In this document: positions 54,321 to 62,926 of the stretch, piece after piece | Numbering within the stretch: position 1 is the first letter of the stretch | Layout: each line of letters opens with the position of its first letter | NCBI GenBank assembly: GCA_020636155.1 | Contig: JACJYM010000003.1 | Coordinates: 248,001-312,000 of the forward strand | Reading direction: 5' to 3' | DNA length: 64,000 nucleotides | Source of the DNA: Lewinellaceae bacterium | Lineage (GTDB): Bacteria; Bacteroidota; Bacteroidia; Chitinophagales; Saprospiraceae | The notes under the pieces: generated by a model | Seen by the model: the letters and a program-made list of their open reading frames with translations, nothing else | Database searches by the model: none | Told to the model about the DNA's origin: nothing | Position numbers and translations under genes: made by a program

Positions 54321-54950
54321 TTAATTTTGAAGTTTTAATTCGGTTTGATATTCGGAGAATGATTCTTGAACAAGGAATAATTCTAATTGGTTTTTGTCGT
54401 TAAAACCACCAATTTTCTGACGATATTTTGCCGCCATCTTAATATTCTCAATTTCAAGTTTTCTGTTTTTGCTTATTTTCAAAAAATCTTCTTCTTGGTC
54501 TATTCCTAAAAATCGTCTATTTGCCAAATTAGCTGCAATACCTGTTGTTGAACTACCTGTAAATGGGTCTAAAATCCAAGCATTTGGTTTAGTAGAAGCT
54601 AAAATCAATCGAGTTAAAACTGACAATGGTTTTTGGGTTGGATGTTTTGTACAGCTCTTTTCCCAAGGTGCAATTGCTGGTAATTTCCAAACATCTTTCA
54701 TTTGCTTGTCTCCGTTGAGTTGTTTCATTAATTCATAGTTAAAATAATGTGGAACTTTCTCGGATTTTCTTGCCCAGATAATTTGTTCGGTAGAATAAGT
54801 GAAATAACGACAAGAAAAGTTAGGTGGCGGATTTGTCTTTTCCCAAGTGATTATGTTCAAAATCTTAAAGCCAAATTCTGTCAAGATTTGTCCAACCGAA
54901 AAAATATTGTGCATAGTTCCGCTTATCCAAATAGTAGCATCATTCTTCAT
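54321..54950 (-). pseudogene. DpnA-like adenine methyltransferase, N-terminally truncated
   Basis: A 209-residue fragment of a beta-class DNA methyltransferase very similar in layout to DpnA of the DpnII system: I-T-W-E-K-T-N-P-P-P-N-F near residue 34, K-H-P-T-Q-K-P near 102, and the SAM-binding D-P-F-T-G-S-S-T-T-G near 128. The catalytic D-P-P-Y motif and about 100 N-terminal residues are missing. In the same frame upstream the sequence still reads I-F-I-R-D-K before a TAG, consistent with loss of the 5' end by deletion. It is probably inactive and is the last gene of the R-M operon. Confidence 0.8.
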
Positions 54951-54978
54951 TTTGTCTCGAATAAAAATGTGCTAGATT

Positions 54979-55137
54979 CTATGATACTTGAGCAATATCA
55001 ATTCCATAAACTAAACTAAATAATTCAAAATCTTCTGGTTGATTGAATTCACAAACCTCATTAATTGAAAAATCATTTTTGTCTATAAATTCTCTTAGAA
55101 TATTTGAAATAATAATTTTCTGAATAGGAATATCCAT
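54979..55137 (-). CDS. Small ORF (52 aa) inside the R-M operon
   Basis: From ATG 55137 to TAG 54979, reading M-D-I-P-I-Q-K-I-I-I-S-N-I-L-R-E-F, then acidic and hydrophobic residues to D-I-A-Q-V-S. It looks like a real small alpha/beta protein and fills the gap between rhuM (48 bp upstream) and the truncated dpnA. The open frame extends a little upstream of the ATG, so it may be the rest of a longer gene. Not recognised. Confidence 0.4.
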   Translation of the reverse strand: MDIPIQKIIISNILREFIDKNDFSINEVCEFNQPEDFELFSLVYGIDIAQVS

Positions 55138-55185
55138 ACCCCAAAACAAGATATTATCTTGTTCTATTGTGTAAAATTATTTCCA

Positions 55186-56202
55186 TTACTTATTTCCATT
55201 CTTTTTGATTTTATTTATTTCCTTGTCAAAATCAGATAGGTATTTTTTATCTTGAAGAATTCGATACTTTTCAAATTCTTGACTTGCTTTTTCAATTGCT
55301 TGTTCATTTGATATTTTTCCAACATTATCCAACAATTCATATCGATTGATTTCTAGAAAACCATCTAAAACTTCAGTCCATTCTGACATTTTCATTGGGA
55401 TATTACGTTCTGCTTGAAGTTCTGCAAAGTTTAAATATAACTCAACTAAGCGGTTTAGTTCCTTGATTTCTTTTTCTTCTAAATAGTTTTTTGCAGTACC
55501 AATATCTGATTTTAATATTTTGCCTTCGGGAGAATTTTTCCAAGTTGTTAAGCCCATATTTGGCTTTTTTGAATCAACTCTTTTGTGAATAATTTCTGCT
55601 GCTGTGTTTCCTGTAATTGCCCAATGAAGTTTATTTTGAACTGTTTTGTAAAAATTTTGGGTTAGTTGAGAGTTCGTATCATAATCTATACTGCATTGAG
55701 CATAAATATCTGTGATTTTCTGATAAAATCTTCTTTCTGAAGCTCGGATTTCCCGGATTCGTTCTAGTAATTCCTCAAAATAATCCTTTCCAAAAACCTG
55801 ACCACCTTGTTTTAAGCGTTTGTCATCTAAGACGAATCCTTTGATGATAAATTCTTTGAGTGTTTTAGTTGCCCAAATACGAAATTGTGTACCTCTTTGA
55901 GATTTGATTCTATAGCCAACAGAAATTATAACATCAAGATTATAGTAAAAAACCTCATATTCTTTTCCATCATCGGCAGTTGTTCGGAATTTCCGAACAA
56001 CTTGATTTTCGTCCAATTCACCTTCTTTAAAAACATTGCTAATATGTTCACTTACAGTTGATTTTGACCTGTCAAATAACTCTTGCATTGCTTTTTGAGT
56101 AAGCCAAACAGATTCATTATGAACAAAAACATCAACTCTAACCTCGCCATCTTGAGAAGTATAAAGAATAAAGTCGGAATTGTTAGGAATAAGCTCTGAC
56201 AT
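55186..56202 (-). CDS. RhuM family protein
   Basis: A 338-residue protein of the virulence RhuM type. The opening reads F-I-L-Y-T-S-Q-D-G-E-V-R-V-D-V, then W-L-T-Q-K-A-M-Q-E-L-F, and V-I-S-V-G-Y-R-I-K-S near residue 93, all hallmarks of the family, which commonly sits in mobile or defence regions. The first half resembles a phage KilA/BRO-like DNA-binding module, and the second half is helical. Its exact activity is unknown. It starts 2 bp after the dpnD-like stop, so it is part of the operon. Confidence 0.9.
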   Translation of the reverse strand: MSELIPNNSDFILYTSQDGEVRVDVFVHNESVWLTQKAMQELFDRSKSTVSEHISNVFKEGELDENQVVRKFRTTADDGKEYEVFYYNLDVIISVGYRIKSQRGTQFRIWATKTLKEFIIKGFVLDDKRLKQGGQVFGKDYFEELLERIREIRASERRFYQKITDIYAQCSIDYDTNSQLTQNFYKTVQNKLHWAITGNTAAEIIHKRVDSKKPNMGLTTWKNSPEGKILKSDIGTAKNYLEEKEIKELNRLVELYLNFAELQAERNIPMKMSEWTEVLDGFLEINRYELLDNVGKISNEQAIEKASQEFEKYRILQDKKYLSDFDKEINKIKKNGNK

Positions 56203-56204
56203 AA

Positions 56205-56375
56205 CTAATCTTCAATTTCTATAAAATCAGTTTCCACAAAGTCGTTTTCGTCAAGCACAATTTCTTCATTTCTATACATTTCTTTAACTTTAAAGTATGC
56301 TTCATCTTCTGAAATTGCTTCAATTTCAATTATCCTTGAAAGCGTTTCTTTTACTTCAATTTTAAATGTATTCAT
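56205..56375 (-). CDS. DpnD/PcfM-like small protein
   Basis: A 56-residue protein, acidic at its C-terminus. The sequence M-N-T-F-K-I-E-V-K-E-T-L-S-R, then E-D-E-A and V-K-E-M-Y-R-N-E-E-I-V-L-D fits the DpnD/PcfM-like family (PF14207), recalled from DpnII-type operons and plasmids. Its ATG overlaps the nuclease stop in an ATGA junction, so it is translationally coupled. The role of DpnD-like proteins is unknown. Confidence 0.85.
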   Translation of the reverse strand: MNTFKIEVKETLSRIIEIEAISEDEAYFKVKEMYRNEEIVLDENDFVETDFIEIED

Positions 56376-57166
56376 TTCCATAATTTTTTGTATTTTCCAT
56401 TCCCTAAAAATTCTATTAATCCTAAGTCTCGAATATATTGTAGTTGTTGCCTAATTTTATCATTTATGTGTTGATTTTCGGGAAATATTGTTCTTAGATG
56501 ATATTCAAATGTACTTATCTCGGCAAGAGTAAAAATTTGTTTGGGGATAGCATTTACACACTTAAAAACTTCTAACTTCCATCCTTTTAGTGAACTTTCA
56601 ATAGGCTCAACAGAAGTTTCTATTACATCTGATTTTTCTTCTGGTGTTTCAATTTCAATTGAAGGAAATTTTGGAGAAACTACTTTAGGAATTTTTGATA
56701 AAATCTCCTTTACCGTTTCTAAATCGGTTTGCTTTACCAGTCCAGTCCTTTCATTTTGGGATAAGTCATTAAAGTCGGAGGATATTTTTTGAAGAATATT
56801 TTTGTCTTCTAAGTAAATTCCATATTCATAATTTTTCATCAATCCTCCATAGGTTAAGTTTCCTGATGAAATGATTGCTTTACAATCATCGAACAAATAA
56901 ATTTTTGAATGTAGTTTTGGGAAGTTCTTTACAGTTCCGTTATTACTAATTATGTTTTCAATAGCTGAAATGTCAAGTGAACCAGAATAAATACTCATCA
57001 ACTTGAAAGAAGTAATCAACTCAACTTTTGAGGAATTATTCTTTGCATTAATTAGTTCCTCACAAATATCTTGTTTTACAAACGGGGAAGTAATTTTTAT
57101 TGATTTCTTTGATTGATGTACTAATTCAAGAAAATCATCTTTCCAAGGTGTAGTTAAGATTTTCAT
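56372..57166 (-). CDS. PLD-family nuclease with DpnI_C-like winged helix (putative restriction endonuclease)
   Basis: A 264-residue protein. The N-terminal domain (about 1-150) has one HKD-type motif, with H-S-K starting at His86 and a later S-S-G-N near 102, as in phospholipase-D-fold nucleases such as BfiI and NgoFVII, which act as dimers. After a linker, residues 190-264 (F-T-L-A-E-I-S near 218, then H-I-N-D-K-I-R-Q-Q-L-Q-Y-I-R-D) look like the winged helix at the C-terminus of DpnI and relatives. It starts one base inside the dam stop (TAATG) and is followed by dpnD. The likely job is cutting DNA at sites related to GATC; metal-independent cleavage is expected from the fold. Family match by eye. 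Confidence 0.82.
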   Translation of the reverse strand: MKILTTPWKDDFLELVHQSKKSIKITSPFVKQDICEELINAKNNSSKVELITSFKLMSIYSGSLDISAIENIISNNGTVKNFPKLHSKIYLFDDCKAIISSGNLTYGGLMKNYEYGIYLEDKNILQKISSDFNDLSQNERTGLVKQTDLETVKEILSKIPKVVSPKFPSIEIETPEEKSDVIETSVEPIESSLKGWKLEVFKCVNAIPKQIFTLAEISTFEYHLRTIFPENQHINDKIRQQLQYIRDLGLIEFLGNGKYKKLWK

Positions 57167-58137
57167 TAAGCAGCGAACCTGTATTTTGCGTTAGGGATTG
57201 AAGTGAAAATCCTTTTGTGAGGTACGAACAAAAGATTGTAACAGAAAGCCCGACCCGATAGGGGATCGTCCAAATAAAAATTTTTAGAATTTGCATTTAT
57301 ACTTCTTCTTGCATCTACTCTTTGAATATTGAAGTCTGAATATAAGTCATCAAAAAAGTTGTCGTTTTTGTCTTTGGCCTTTACGTCTGAATTGCTCAAA
57401 ATCCAAATATGATTTAAAGCATCAAGTTTGTGGCAAAAATCTCTTAGTCTGATTTGTTCAGCATCATTAAACTCATCTTTTGCATACGAATTGAAACTTG
57501 AGGTTTCACTTAATGGTTTGTAAGGTGGATCGAAGTAAAACAAGGTGTTTCTATCCGAAAAATTCAGAGTTTCTTCAAAGTCACCACAAAGGATTTCAAC
57601 TTTTTGCAATGCTTGATTAACTGCCAAAATATTTTTCTTGTCGCAAATGGTCGGTCTTTTGTAACTTCCCATTGGCACGTTGAATTCGTTTTTTCGATTC
57701 ACTCGATAAAGTCCATTAAAACAAGTCCGATTAAGAAAAATAAACAAAGCGGCTTGTCCGCTTTGTTCTTCTTTTCTTGTGTTGTAAAGCTCTCTTTTAG
57801 AGTAGTAATATTCCTTTTTTGCTTCGTCATTTCCTTCAAGTCCGTGAAATTCGTTTTGAAGTATTTGAAGAATAGCTATCAGTTCTTTCGGTCTTGAAGC
57901 TATTATTTTGTATGTGTTTATTAAATCCTCGTTAATGTCATTTATAACTGCTTTATTTAAGTTTTGAAAATTGTTTAACATCCAAAATAACACAGCACCA
58001 CTTCCAACAAATGGTTCGATATATATGAATTTGTCGCTGAAAATGTCTTTTGGCAAAACCTTTTCAATATCATTAATAAGTTGTGTTTTACCACCGGCCC
58101 ACTTTAAAAACGGTTTTGCTATTTTACTATCTGCCAT
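57166..58137 (-). CDS. dam: DNA adenine methyltransferase, Dam/DpnM type
   Basis: A 323-residue alpha-class adenine methyltransferase. The opening K-P-F-L-K-W-A-G-G-K-T-Q and the SAM loop F-V-G-S-G (43-47) lead to the catalytic D-P-P-Y at 203-206 followed by K-P-L-S. The central F-N-G-L-Y-R-V-N-R block matches the GATC-specific family. It is the first gene of the R-M operon and would protect the host DNA. Length is normal, with a short C-terminal tail. A -7 promoter box lies 22 bp upstream. Confidence 0.94.
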   Translation of the reverse strand: MADSKIAKPFLKWAGGKTQLINDIEKVLPKDIFSDKFIYIEPFVGSGAVLFWMLNNFQNLNKAVINDINEDLINTYKIIASRPKELIAILQILQNEFHGLEGNDEAKKEYYYSKRELYNTRKEEQSGQAALFIFLNRTCFNGLYRVNRKNEFNVPMGSYKRPTICDKKNILAVNQALQKVEILCGDFEETLNFSDRNTLFYFDPPYKPLSETSSFNSYAKDEFNDAEQIRLRDFCHKLDALNHIWILSNSDVKAKDKNDNFFDDLYSDFNIQRVDARRSINANSKNFYLDDPLSGRAFCYNLLFVPHKRIFTSIPNAKYRFAA

Positions 58138-58159
58138 TCTACTTTTTCTTTAAGGATTT

Positions 58160-58167
58160 CAAATTTA
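58160..58167 (-). promoter_or_regulatory. -7 element of the R-M operon
   Basis: TAAATTTG on the minus strand, 22 bp upstream of the dam ATG. No clear -33 box. It would drive the whole dam-nuclease-dpnD-rhuM set. Confidence 0.5.
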
Positions 58168-58234
58168 CGATTTTAATTTTTTTTCCTTGAATTGGTGTAG
58201 ATATTTATTGAAACGATGATTCTTGCACCTTTTC

Positions 58235-58423
58235 TTATAGAATATCATCCTTTTTATTTATGGGAGCGAGCAACATATAAAATATCCAAGCAAACCACGA
58301 AATGAATATGACTTCCAATACCCAAGAAATTTTTTCTTTGCCTTTGGTTTTGTTGGAGGATAGTATAAATATGAAAGGCAATAAGTAAATGATTAATAAA
58401 ATTAGTAGAAATGATATATCCAT
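58235..58423 (-). CDS. Small two-helix membrane protein
   Basis: A 62-residue protein with two hydrophobic helices separated by a basic loop (N-K-T-K-G-K-E-K), ending in a charged tail. The pattern resembles PLDc_N or superinfection-immunity-like small proteins, but is too short to assign. It lies upstream of the R-M operon on the same strand. Confidence 0.55.
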   Translation of the reverse strand: MDISFLLILLIIYLLPFIFILSSNKTKGKEKISWVLEVIFISWFAWIFYMLLAPINKKDDIL

Positions 58424-58472
58424 AATATTTGCATTTTTATTAATTCATTTATTCTGATAAATTTAAACGATT

Positions 58473-59069
58473 TTAAGGACGATCGATTTTTTCTTTCCGT
58501 TCGCTCAGTCCTAATTTATCAATGAGAATATTTATTTCATCTTCTGATCTATAGGGGCTCTCCATGTCAAACCGCTCATTATATTGGAACTGATAGGTTC
58601 TTCCTAAATACAACGACATGGCGGTATCATTGATATCTCCCTTTAAATAGGCCTGATACAAAATTTCAAAATTTCGGTTTCTTTCTTCTATATCTCCTGA
58701 ATGGTGTATGACAATCCAAGGTGCAATGGCTGCATCTTGACCCAGTTCCGCTAAGCTCGGATATCCATACTTGTTTAAATAAGCCTCTACTTTGGCAAGG
58801 TTTATTGCATCTTGATTCCATTGTAAATGAATGTAGTCTAAGCGTTCTTTAGAGTCATTGCCATATTGTTGTATGAGTTGTGCCTCTTTTTCGCTATTTC
58901 TTACCGATTGATCGTCTTGGAGTATTTTTTCCAGAAATTGCTTTTGATCTTCAACGGTGTTTAATTGCTTGATTTCGTTAGAAATTTCTGAGGTAGCTAA
59001 CGTTGGCTTTTGTTTACAAGAGAATACTAAGGTTATAAAAACAATTAATAGAATTTTATGGAACGTCAC
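58473..59069 (-). CDS. Putative lipoprotein, DUF6624-like
   Basis: A 198-residue protein with a lipobox near V-F-S-C (residue 18). The mature domain is mostly helical and contains Y-L-N-K-Y-G-Y-P-S, then I-V-I-H-H-S-G-D, then R-T-Y-Q-F-Q-Y, an order that fits DUF6624 proteins. Function unknown. It is a single-gene unit. Confidence 0.75.
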   Translation of the reverse strand: MTFHKILLIVFITLVFSCKQKPTLATSEISNEIKQLNTVEDQKQFLEKILQDDQSVRNSEKEAQLIQQYGNDSKERLDYIHLQWNQDAINLAKVEAYLNKYGYPSLAELGQDAAIAPWIVIHHSGDIEERNRNFEILYQAYLKGDINDTAMSLYLGRTYQFQYNERFDMESPYRSEDEINILIDKLGLSERKEKIDRP

Positions 59070-59233
59070 AGTAATATGGTTTTAATAAGTTTAATTCAAT
59101 GAATTAAAACAATAAATATAAGGAAAATTTTTCATCAAAACCATATTCTTAAAACAATATTTGAATGTCACAGCATTTATCAATGTATAATGGTTCTAAT
59201 ACAGCTTGAATTAATTCCGTGTAATTACTCCTC

Positions 59234-60202
59234 CTATTCCTTTCGATCCATAGTCACTACCCAGATGCCCCGCAATTCATTTTCTTTATACCCTGTGGCA
59301 AGATCGTGAGGATATAATTTTTTAATCGAAGATTGTGTCTCCACACTTATATCATCATTCGTATTTCCGTGACATTGAAGACACATTTTATTAGTCATGA
59401 TAGGGTAGTAAGCAATCACTTTATCTCCTGATTCTATGGCTTTTGGACTTGGATTTTCGCCATTTGCGACTTCTGTTTTAACTTTCGCTATGTATTTTAA
59501 TTCCTCTTCGTTTGCCGCATTGTTAGGGTTTCTATTCTTATCGGAAACTCGCTTAATATTGGCATTAAGTGCCACAGCCATACTGTCGGTGAGAGGAATG
59601 GCTCGAGTATTACAAAATTCTAATGCACTCGGAGTTCCTTTAGTTTGGATCGCATTGAGCAGGTTTTTACCTAGGATACTCTTCGTCGATAATGCTATAT
59701 TTTTTCCTTCTTTGAGAAAGTCAATATTACTAGGGTCAGAATTTTTTATCATATTGGATTTTGATTCAGCTTCATGCTTTTCTAACCAATCGGGTTTTTC
59801 AAGTTCGGCATTGTATATGTAGCGAGCGATGGCTTCATATTGATTTCTATCATAACCTAAAGTCGGCATGATGCCAAATTTTTCCACGGCATTGGGCATT
59901 CTTGAGTTCATGATATTAGGCGAAACTAAAAAATCACTCATGTTTTTTACAAAATCGACTTCATTATCTACGTTTTCTAGGTAATGTTCCTTGACTGCCG
60001 CCAATGGCGGTGCAATCATTTTGGTAAATGTATTATTGTTGGCATGACATTGAATGCAATTCTGTTTAATGATATCAAAACCTTCATCACCGAGGCTTTC
60101 GGCAATTGGTTGGCTATTGTCCACAGGTTTTTTGTTATTGGAATTACAACTTATGGCAACAGTCAGGGTCATTGCCAAAATTAGAAATTTTATCATTTGC
60201 AC
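59234..60202 (-). CDS. Lipoprotein with cytochrome c domain and DUF3365-like haem domain
   Basis: A 322-residue lipoprotein (signal ending I-S-C near residue 19). Two haem-binding motifs are seen: C-I-Q-C-H near residue 49 within a small cytochrome c domain (about 35-135), and C-L-Q-C-H near 274 within a DUF3365/Tll0287-like domain whose N-terminal part has A-L-E-F-C-N-T-R-A. The Met of the first domain may be M-P-T-L-G or M-P-N-A. It is probably an envelope redox sensor or electron carrier. No respiratory genes are adjacent; KtrA lies upstream. Confidence 0.85.
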   Translation of the reverse strand: MQMIKFLILAMTLTVAISCNSNNKKPVDNSQPIAESLGDEGFDIIKQNCIQCHANNNTFTKMIAPPLAAVKEHYLENVDNEVDFVKNMSDFLVSPNIMNSRMPNAVEKFGIMPTLGYDRNQYEAIARYIYNAELEKPDWLEKHEAESKSNMIKNSDPSNIDFLKEGKNIALSTKSILGKNLLNAIQTKGTPSALEFCNTRAIPLTDSMAVALNANIKRVSDKNRNPNNAANEEELKYIAKVKTEVANGENPSPKAIESGDKVIAYYPIMTNKMCLQCHGNTNDDISVETQSSIKKLYPHDLATGYKENELRGIWVVTMDRKE

Positions 60203-60225
60203 TTAGTTTATCAAAAGGTGCAAAG

Positions 60226-60912
60226 TTAAAGTTCTTTGATGAATTTTTGAAGATTATGATTGGCACCAAATAAGACTAATATCTCTGCTTCATTCAAAAC
60301 CGTATCAGAGTTTGCAAGCCCTTGAACTTTTCTCTCGATGCGACTAGGCCCAAAAATACCCTCAACTTCTTTTGTTTTGATGGTCGTTAAAGCTCGTAAT
60401 TGATATTTTTCTTCCAAAAACAGGTGACTGATGGTTTTTCCAATAAATCTTTTTGGCACATCAATTTCTATAATGCTGTACTCATTACTTACTTCGAATG
60501 AATCGACTACATTGGGCATCATCAATTTCTTTGCCCACCTTTCGGCCGTTTCTTCTTCGGGGTGTACAATGGTATCAACACCTAAAGCTTCCAATACTTT
60601 TTCGTGCAGTGGATTTATTGCTCGGCTTATGATATGTGGTAAATTCATGTTTTTAAATAGAGCCGTCGTCATAACACTTGCCCCTTGGTCTTCACCTATT
60701 GCTATGATGACGATATCGGTATCTTTTAAAGGAAGCCCCGAGACCGTATATTCATCCAAGGCATCCATACATATAGTATGAGTTATTTTATCTTTAAAAT
60801 TTTCAACCTTCGACATATCATTGTCTATGGCGATGACTTCATTGCCGAGCATGGTCAGTTTCTCTGCTAACGAGGCACCAAAATTTCCTAAACCTACGAC
60901 GATTGCTTTCAT
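60226..60912 (-). CDS. ktrA: KtrA/TrkA-type potassium channel regulatory subunit
   Basis: A 228-residue cytosolic RCK protein. The Rossmann motif G-L-G-N-F-G (7-12) and D-N-D near 30 bind NAD or ATP/ADP; the RCK_C domain spans about 140-228. It gates the adjacent KtrB channel, opening it on ATP binding and closing on ADP. It lies 11 bp downstream of ktrB on the same strand, forming an operon. Confidence 0.93.
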   Translation of the reverse strand: MKAIVVGLGNFGASLAEKLTMLGNEVIAIDNDMSKVENFKDKITHTICMDALDEYTVSGLPLKDTDIVIIAIGEDQGASVMTTALFKNMNLPHIISRAINPLHEKVLEALGVDTIVHPEEETAERWAKKLMMPNVVDSFEVSNEYSIIEIDVPKRFIGKTISHLFLEEKYQLRALTTIKTKEVEGIFGPSRIERKVQGLANSDTVLNEAEILVLFGANHNLQKFIKEL

Positions 60913-60923
60913 TTTTATGAGTA

Positions 60924-62666
60924 TTAATTTATAGTAATTTCTTCTCTCGGGTATCTGTAATTGGTGTATTTTTCCCTTGACAATACTGCAATAAGTATAG
61001 ACAGCATGGTCACCCTTCCTATGAACATGATAAACATGATGACAATCTTACTACCAGTTCCTAAACTAGCAGTAATTCCCAGTGATAGACCTACGGTACT
61101 ATACGCAGAAAAGCATTCAAATGCAATATTTAATAAGCCGTGATGTCCGTCAAAAATGGCGATTAGACAAGTGCCGAGCCCAATCACAATAAGAGATAAA
61201 GAGATAGTCGCAAAAGCTCTTCTTACGGATATATCGGCAATTTCTTTTCTAAAGACTTCTATTCGTTCTTTGCCACGTGCAAGGCTGATAATGTTCATGG
61301 TCGCAATGGCGAGAGTACTGGTTTTAATCCCACCGCCGGTTGATGCCGGAGATGCACCTATCCACATTAAAAATATGGTTATCATTACCGCTGGAAAACT
61401 CAATGCCGCCATATCTACATTGTTAAATCCGGCAGTACGTGGAGTCGTAGCCTCAAATAATGCGGCGACCACCTTTCCTAATCCGTGATGTGCCGCCAGC
61501 GTATTGTTCCCTTCGAATATAAAAAAAAGAAAAAATGCCACAACATTGAGACTCATTGTGGTCACTAGTGTGATTCTGCTATTGATATTCAAAACCCAAG
61601 GTCTGTATAGATTTCTTTGTTGGCTTTTGAGTAAAAATCGTTTGAATACATGACGTATATAAGACAGCACGTTGACCATGATGGGGAATCCTAAACCGCC
61701 AAATACGAAAGTGAGGATGATAATGAATTGAAGATTGTAATCGTATCTGAATCCTTCCTCGTACATACTGCTGGATAAAGTCGAAAATCCGGCATTGCAA
61801 AAGGCAGATATGGCGTGAAATACAGAAAAGAATATTTTTTCGGACAAGGAGTTGAAAAGATGTTTATCTAAGCTTAAAAATATCGAAATAGCGGATATGG
61901 ATTCCACGATAAAGGTAATGCTGACGATGTATTTTAAGGTTTTAAATACTTGACCAATTTTCTGAGTACTGGTGATCTCGCTTAGGGTCAATTGATTTTT
62001 ATAAGAGTCGCCACCCTTGAAGAAATAGGTGAAATAACTGGCAAAAGTCAGAATACCTAACCCTCCGATTTGTATCAAAACCAAAATTATAGTTTGGCCA
62101 AAAGGTGTAAAAAATGTGGCTGTATCTTCTACCGCAAGACCCGTGACACAAACGGCTGAAGTTGATGTGAAAAGGGCATTAATAAAGTCTATTTTACCAT
62201 GAGATGCATTCGGTAACATCAGCATCAAAGCACCGAGGATGATGATAATTAAAAAACTAAAAATAAAAAGCTGAGCCGGGTTAAGATAAGAAGTGTTATA
62301 GTTTAATTTTAACTCAGAAAACTCTCGAAGGAAGGTGAGGAAAATCGCAATTTTCACCCAAATATCATCATAAAGCCACGATTCATCCTTAAGGCTTGAG
62401 TGTGTCAAAAAGTGAATTAAAATGACGGATATTGTAAACAAAATGGAAATAAAATCAAAGACGATGACTTTCCTTTTTATTTTTTCAAAATCATTAAAGT
62501 ACCGTAAGGTGGTTGATATTACACCGAATAATAGTACCAACAAATAAAAGAAGTTGAGATAATGCTGATTGGTTATGGATTGGTCGTAGCCAAAATCTAG
62601 TATAAAGACTAAAAGTCCTACCAAACTTACCCAAAAAGTAAATCTAAAAAATTTTTCTAAATTCAA
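60924..62666 (-). CDS. ktrB: KtrB/TrkH-type potassium uptake channel subunit
   Basis: A 580-residue membrane protein with four M1-P-M2 repeats. The first pore loop reads T-S-T-S-A-V-C-V-T-G-L near residue 170, and the others include F-C-N-A-G-F-S-T and the S-A-Y-S-T-V-G-L-S-L block near 545. Selectivity glycines are conserved. The N-terminal 120 residues add extra helices compared with B. subtilis KtrB, common in Bacteroidota. It forms an Na+-dependent K+ uptake system with ktrA. Confidence 0.94.
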   Translation of the reverse strand: MNLEKFFRFTFWVSLVGLLVFILDFGYDQSITNQHYLNFFYLLVLLFGVISTTLRYFNDFEKIKRKVIVFDFISILFTISVILIHFLTHSSLKDESWLYDDIWVKIAIFLTFLREFSELKLNYNTSYLNPAQLFIFSFLIIIILGALMLMLPNASHGKIDFINALFTSTSAVCVTGLAVEDTATFFTPFGQTIILVLIQIGGLGILTFASYFTYFFKGGDSYKNQLTLSEITSTQKIGQVFKTLKYIVSITFIVESISAISIFLSLDKHLFNSLSEKIFFSVFHAISAFCNAGFSTLSSSMYEEGFRYDYNLQFIIILTFVFGGLGFPIMVNVLSYIRHVFKRFLLKSQQRNLYRPWVLNINSRITLVTTMSLNVVAFFLFFIFEGNNTLAAHHGLGKVVAALFEATTPRTAGFNNVDMAALSFPAVMITIFLMWIGASPASTGGGIKTSTLAIATMNIISLARGKERIEVFRKEIADISVRRAFATISLSLIVIGLGTCLIAIFDGHHGLLNIAFECFSAYSTVGLSLGITASLGTGSKIVIMFIMFIGRVTMLSILIAVLSREKYTNYRYPREEITIN

Positions 62667-62687
62667 TTTAAAATCAATTTAGATTGC

Positions 62688-62695
62688 AAACCTAC
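62688..62695 (-). promoter_or_regulatory. -7 element for ktrBA
   Basis: TAGGTTTG on the minus strand, 21 bp upstream of the ktrB ATG. Confidence 0.5.
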
Positions 62696-62882
62696 TTCAA
62701 ATATTCCTCTCACACTAAAAAACAATGTTAAGGAGATGGTAACGATACTTTCGACTATGCAAATATCTTTTTTATCAAAAAAGGATATATGTCCACTGTA
62801 AATATAAAGTTCAAACCAAGTTTTGACTTGTTTGTCGATAAATTCCCGTAGATTTGAATTATTATTTACGTGATAATGTTCT

Positions 62883-62890
62883 TAGATTTG
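62883..62890 (+). promoter_or_regulatory. -7 element for lemA
   Basis: TAGATTTG, 36 bp upstream of the lemA ATG. Confidence 0.5.
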
Positions 62891-62926
62891 AATGATTTAT
62901 TTACCAATAATTAAAAAAGTATTACT

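Noticed and set aside
54321..54950. Truncated methyltransferase as an intact short enzyme
   Set aside because: Catalytic D-P-P-Y is missing and the upstream frame closes at a TAG; a functional beta-class enzyme needs that motif.
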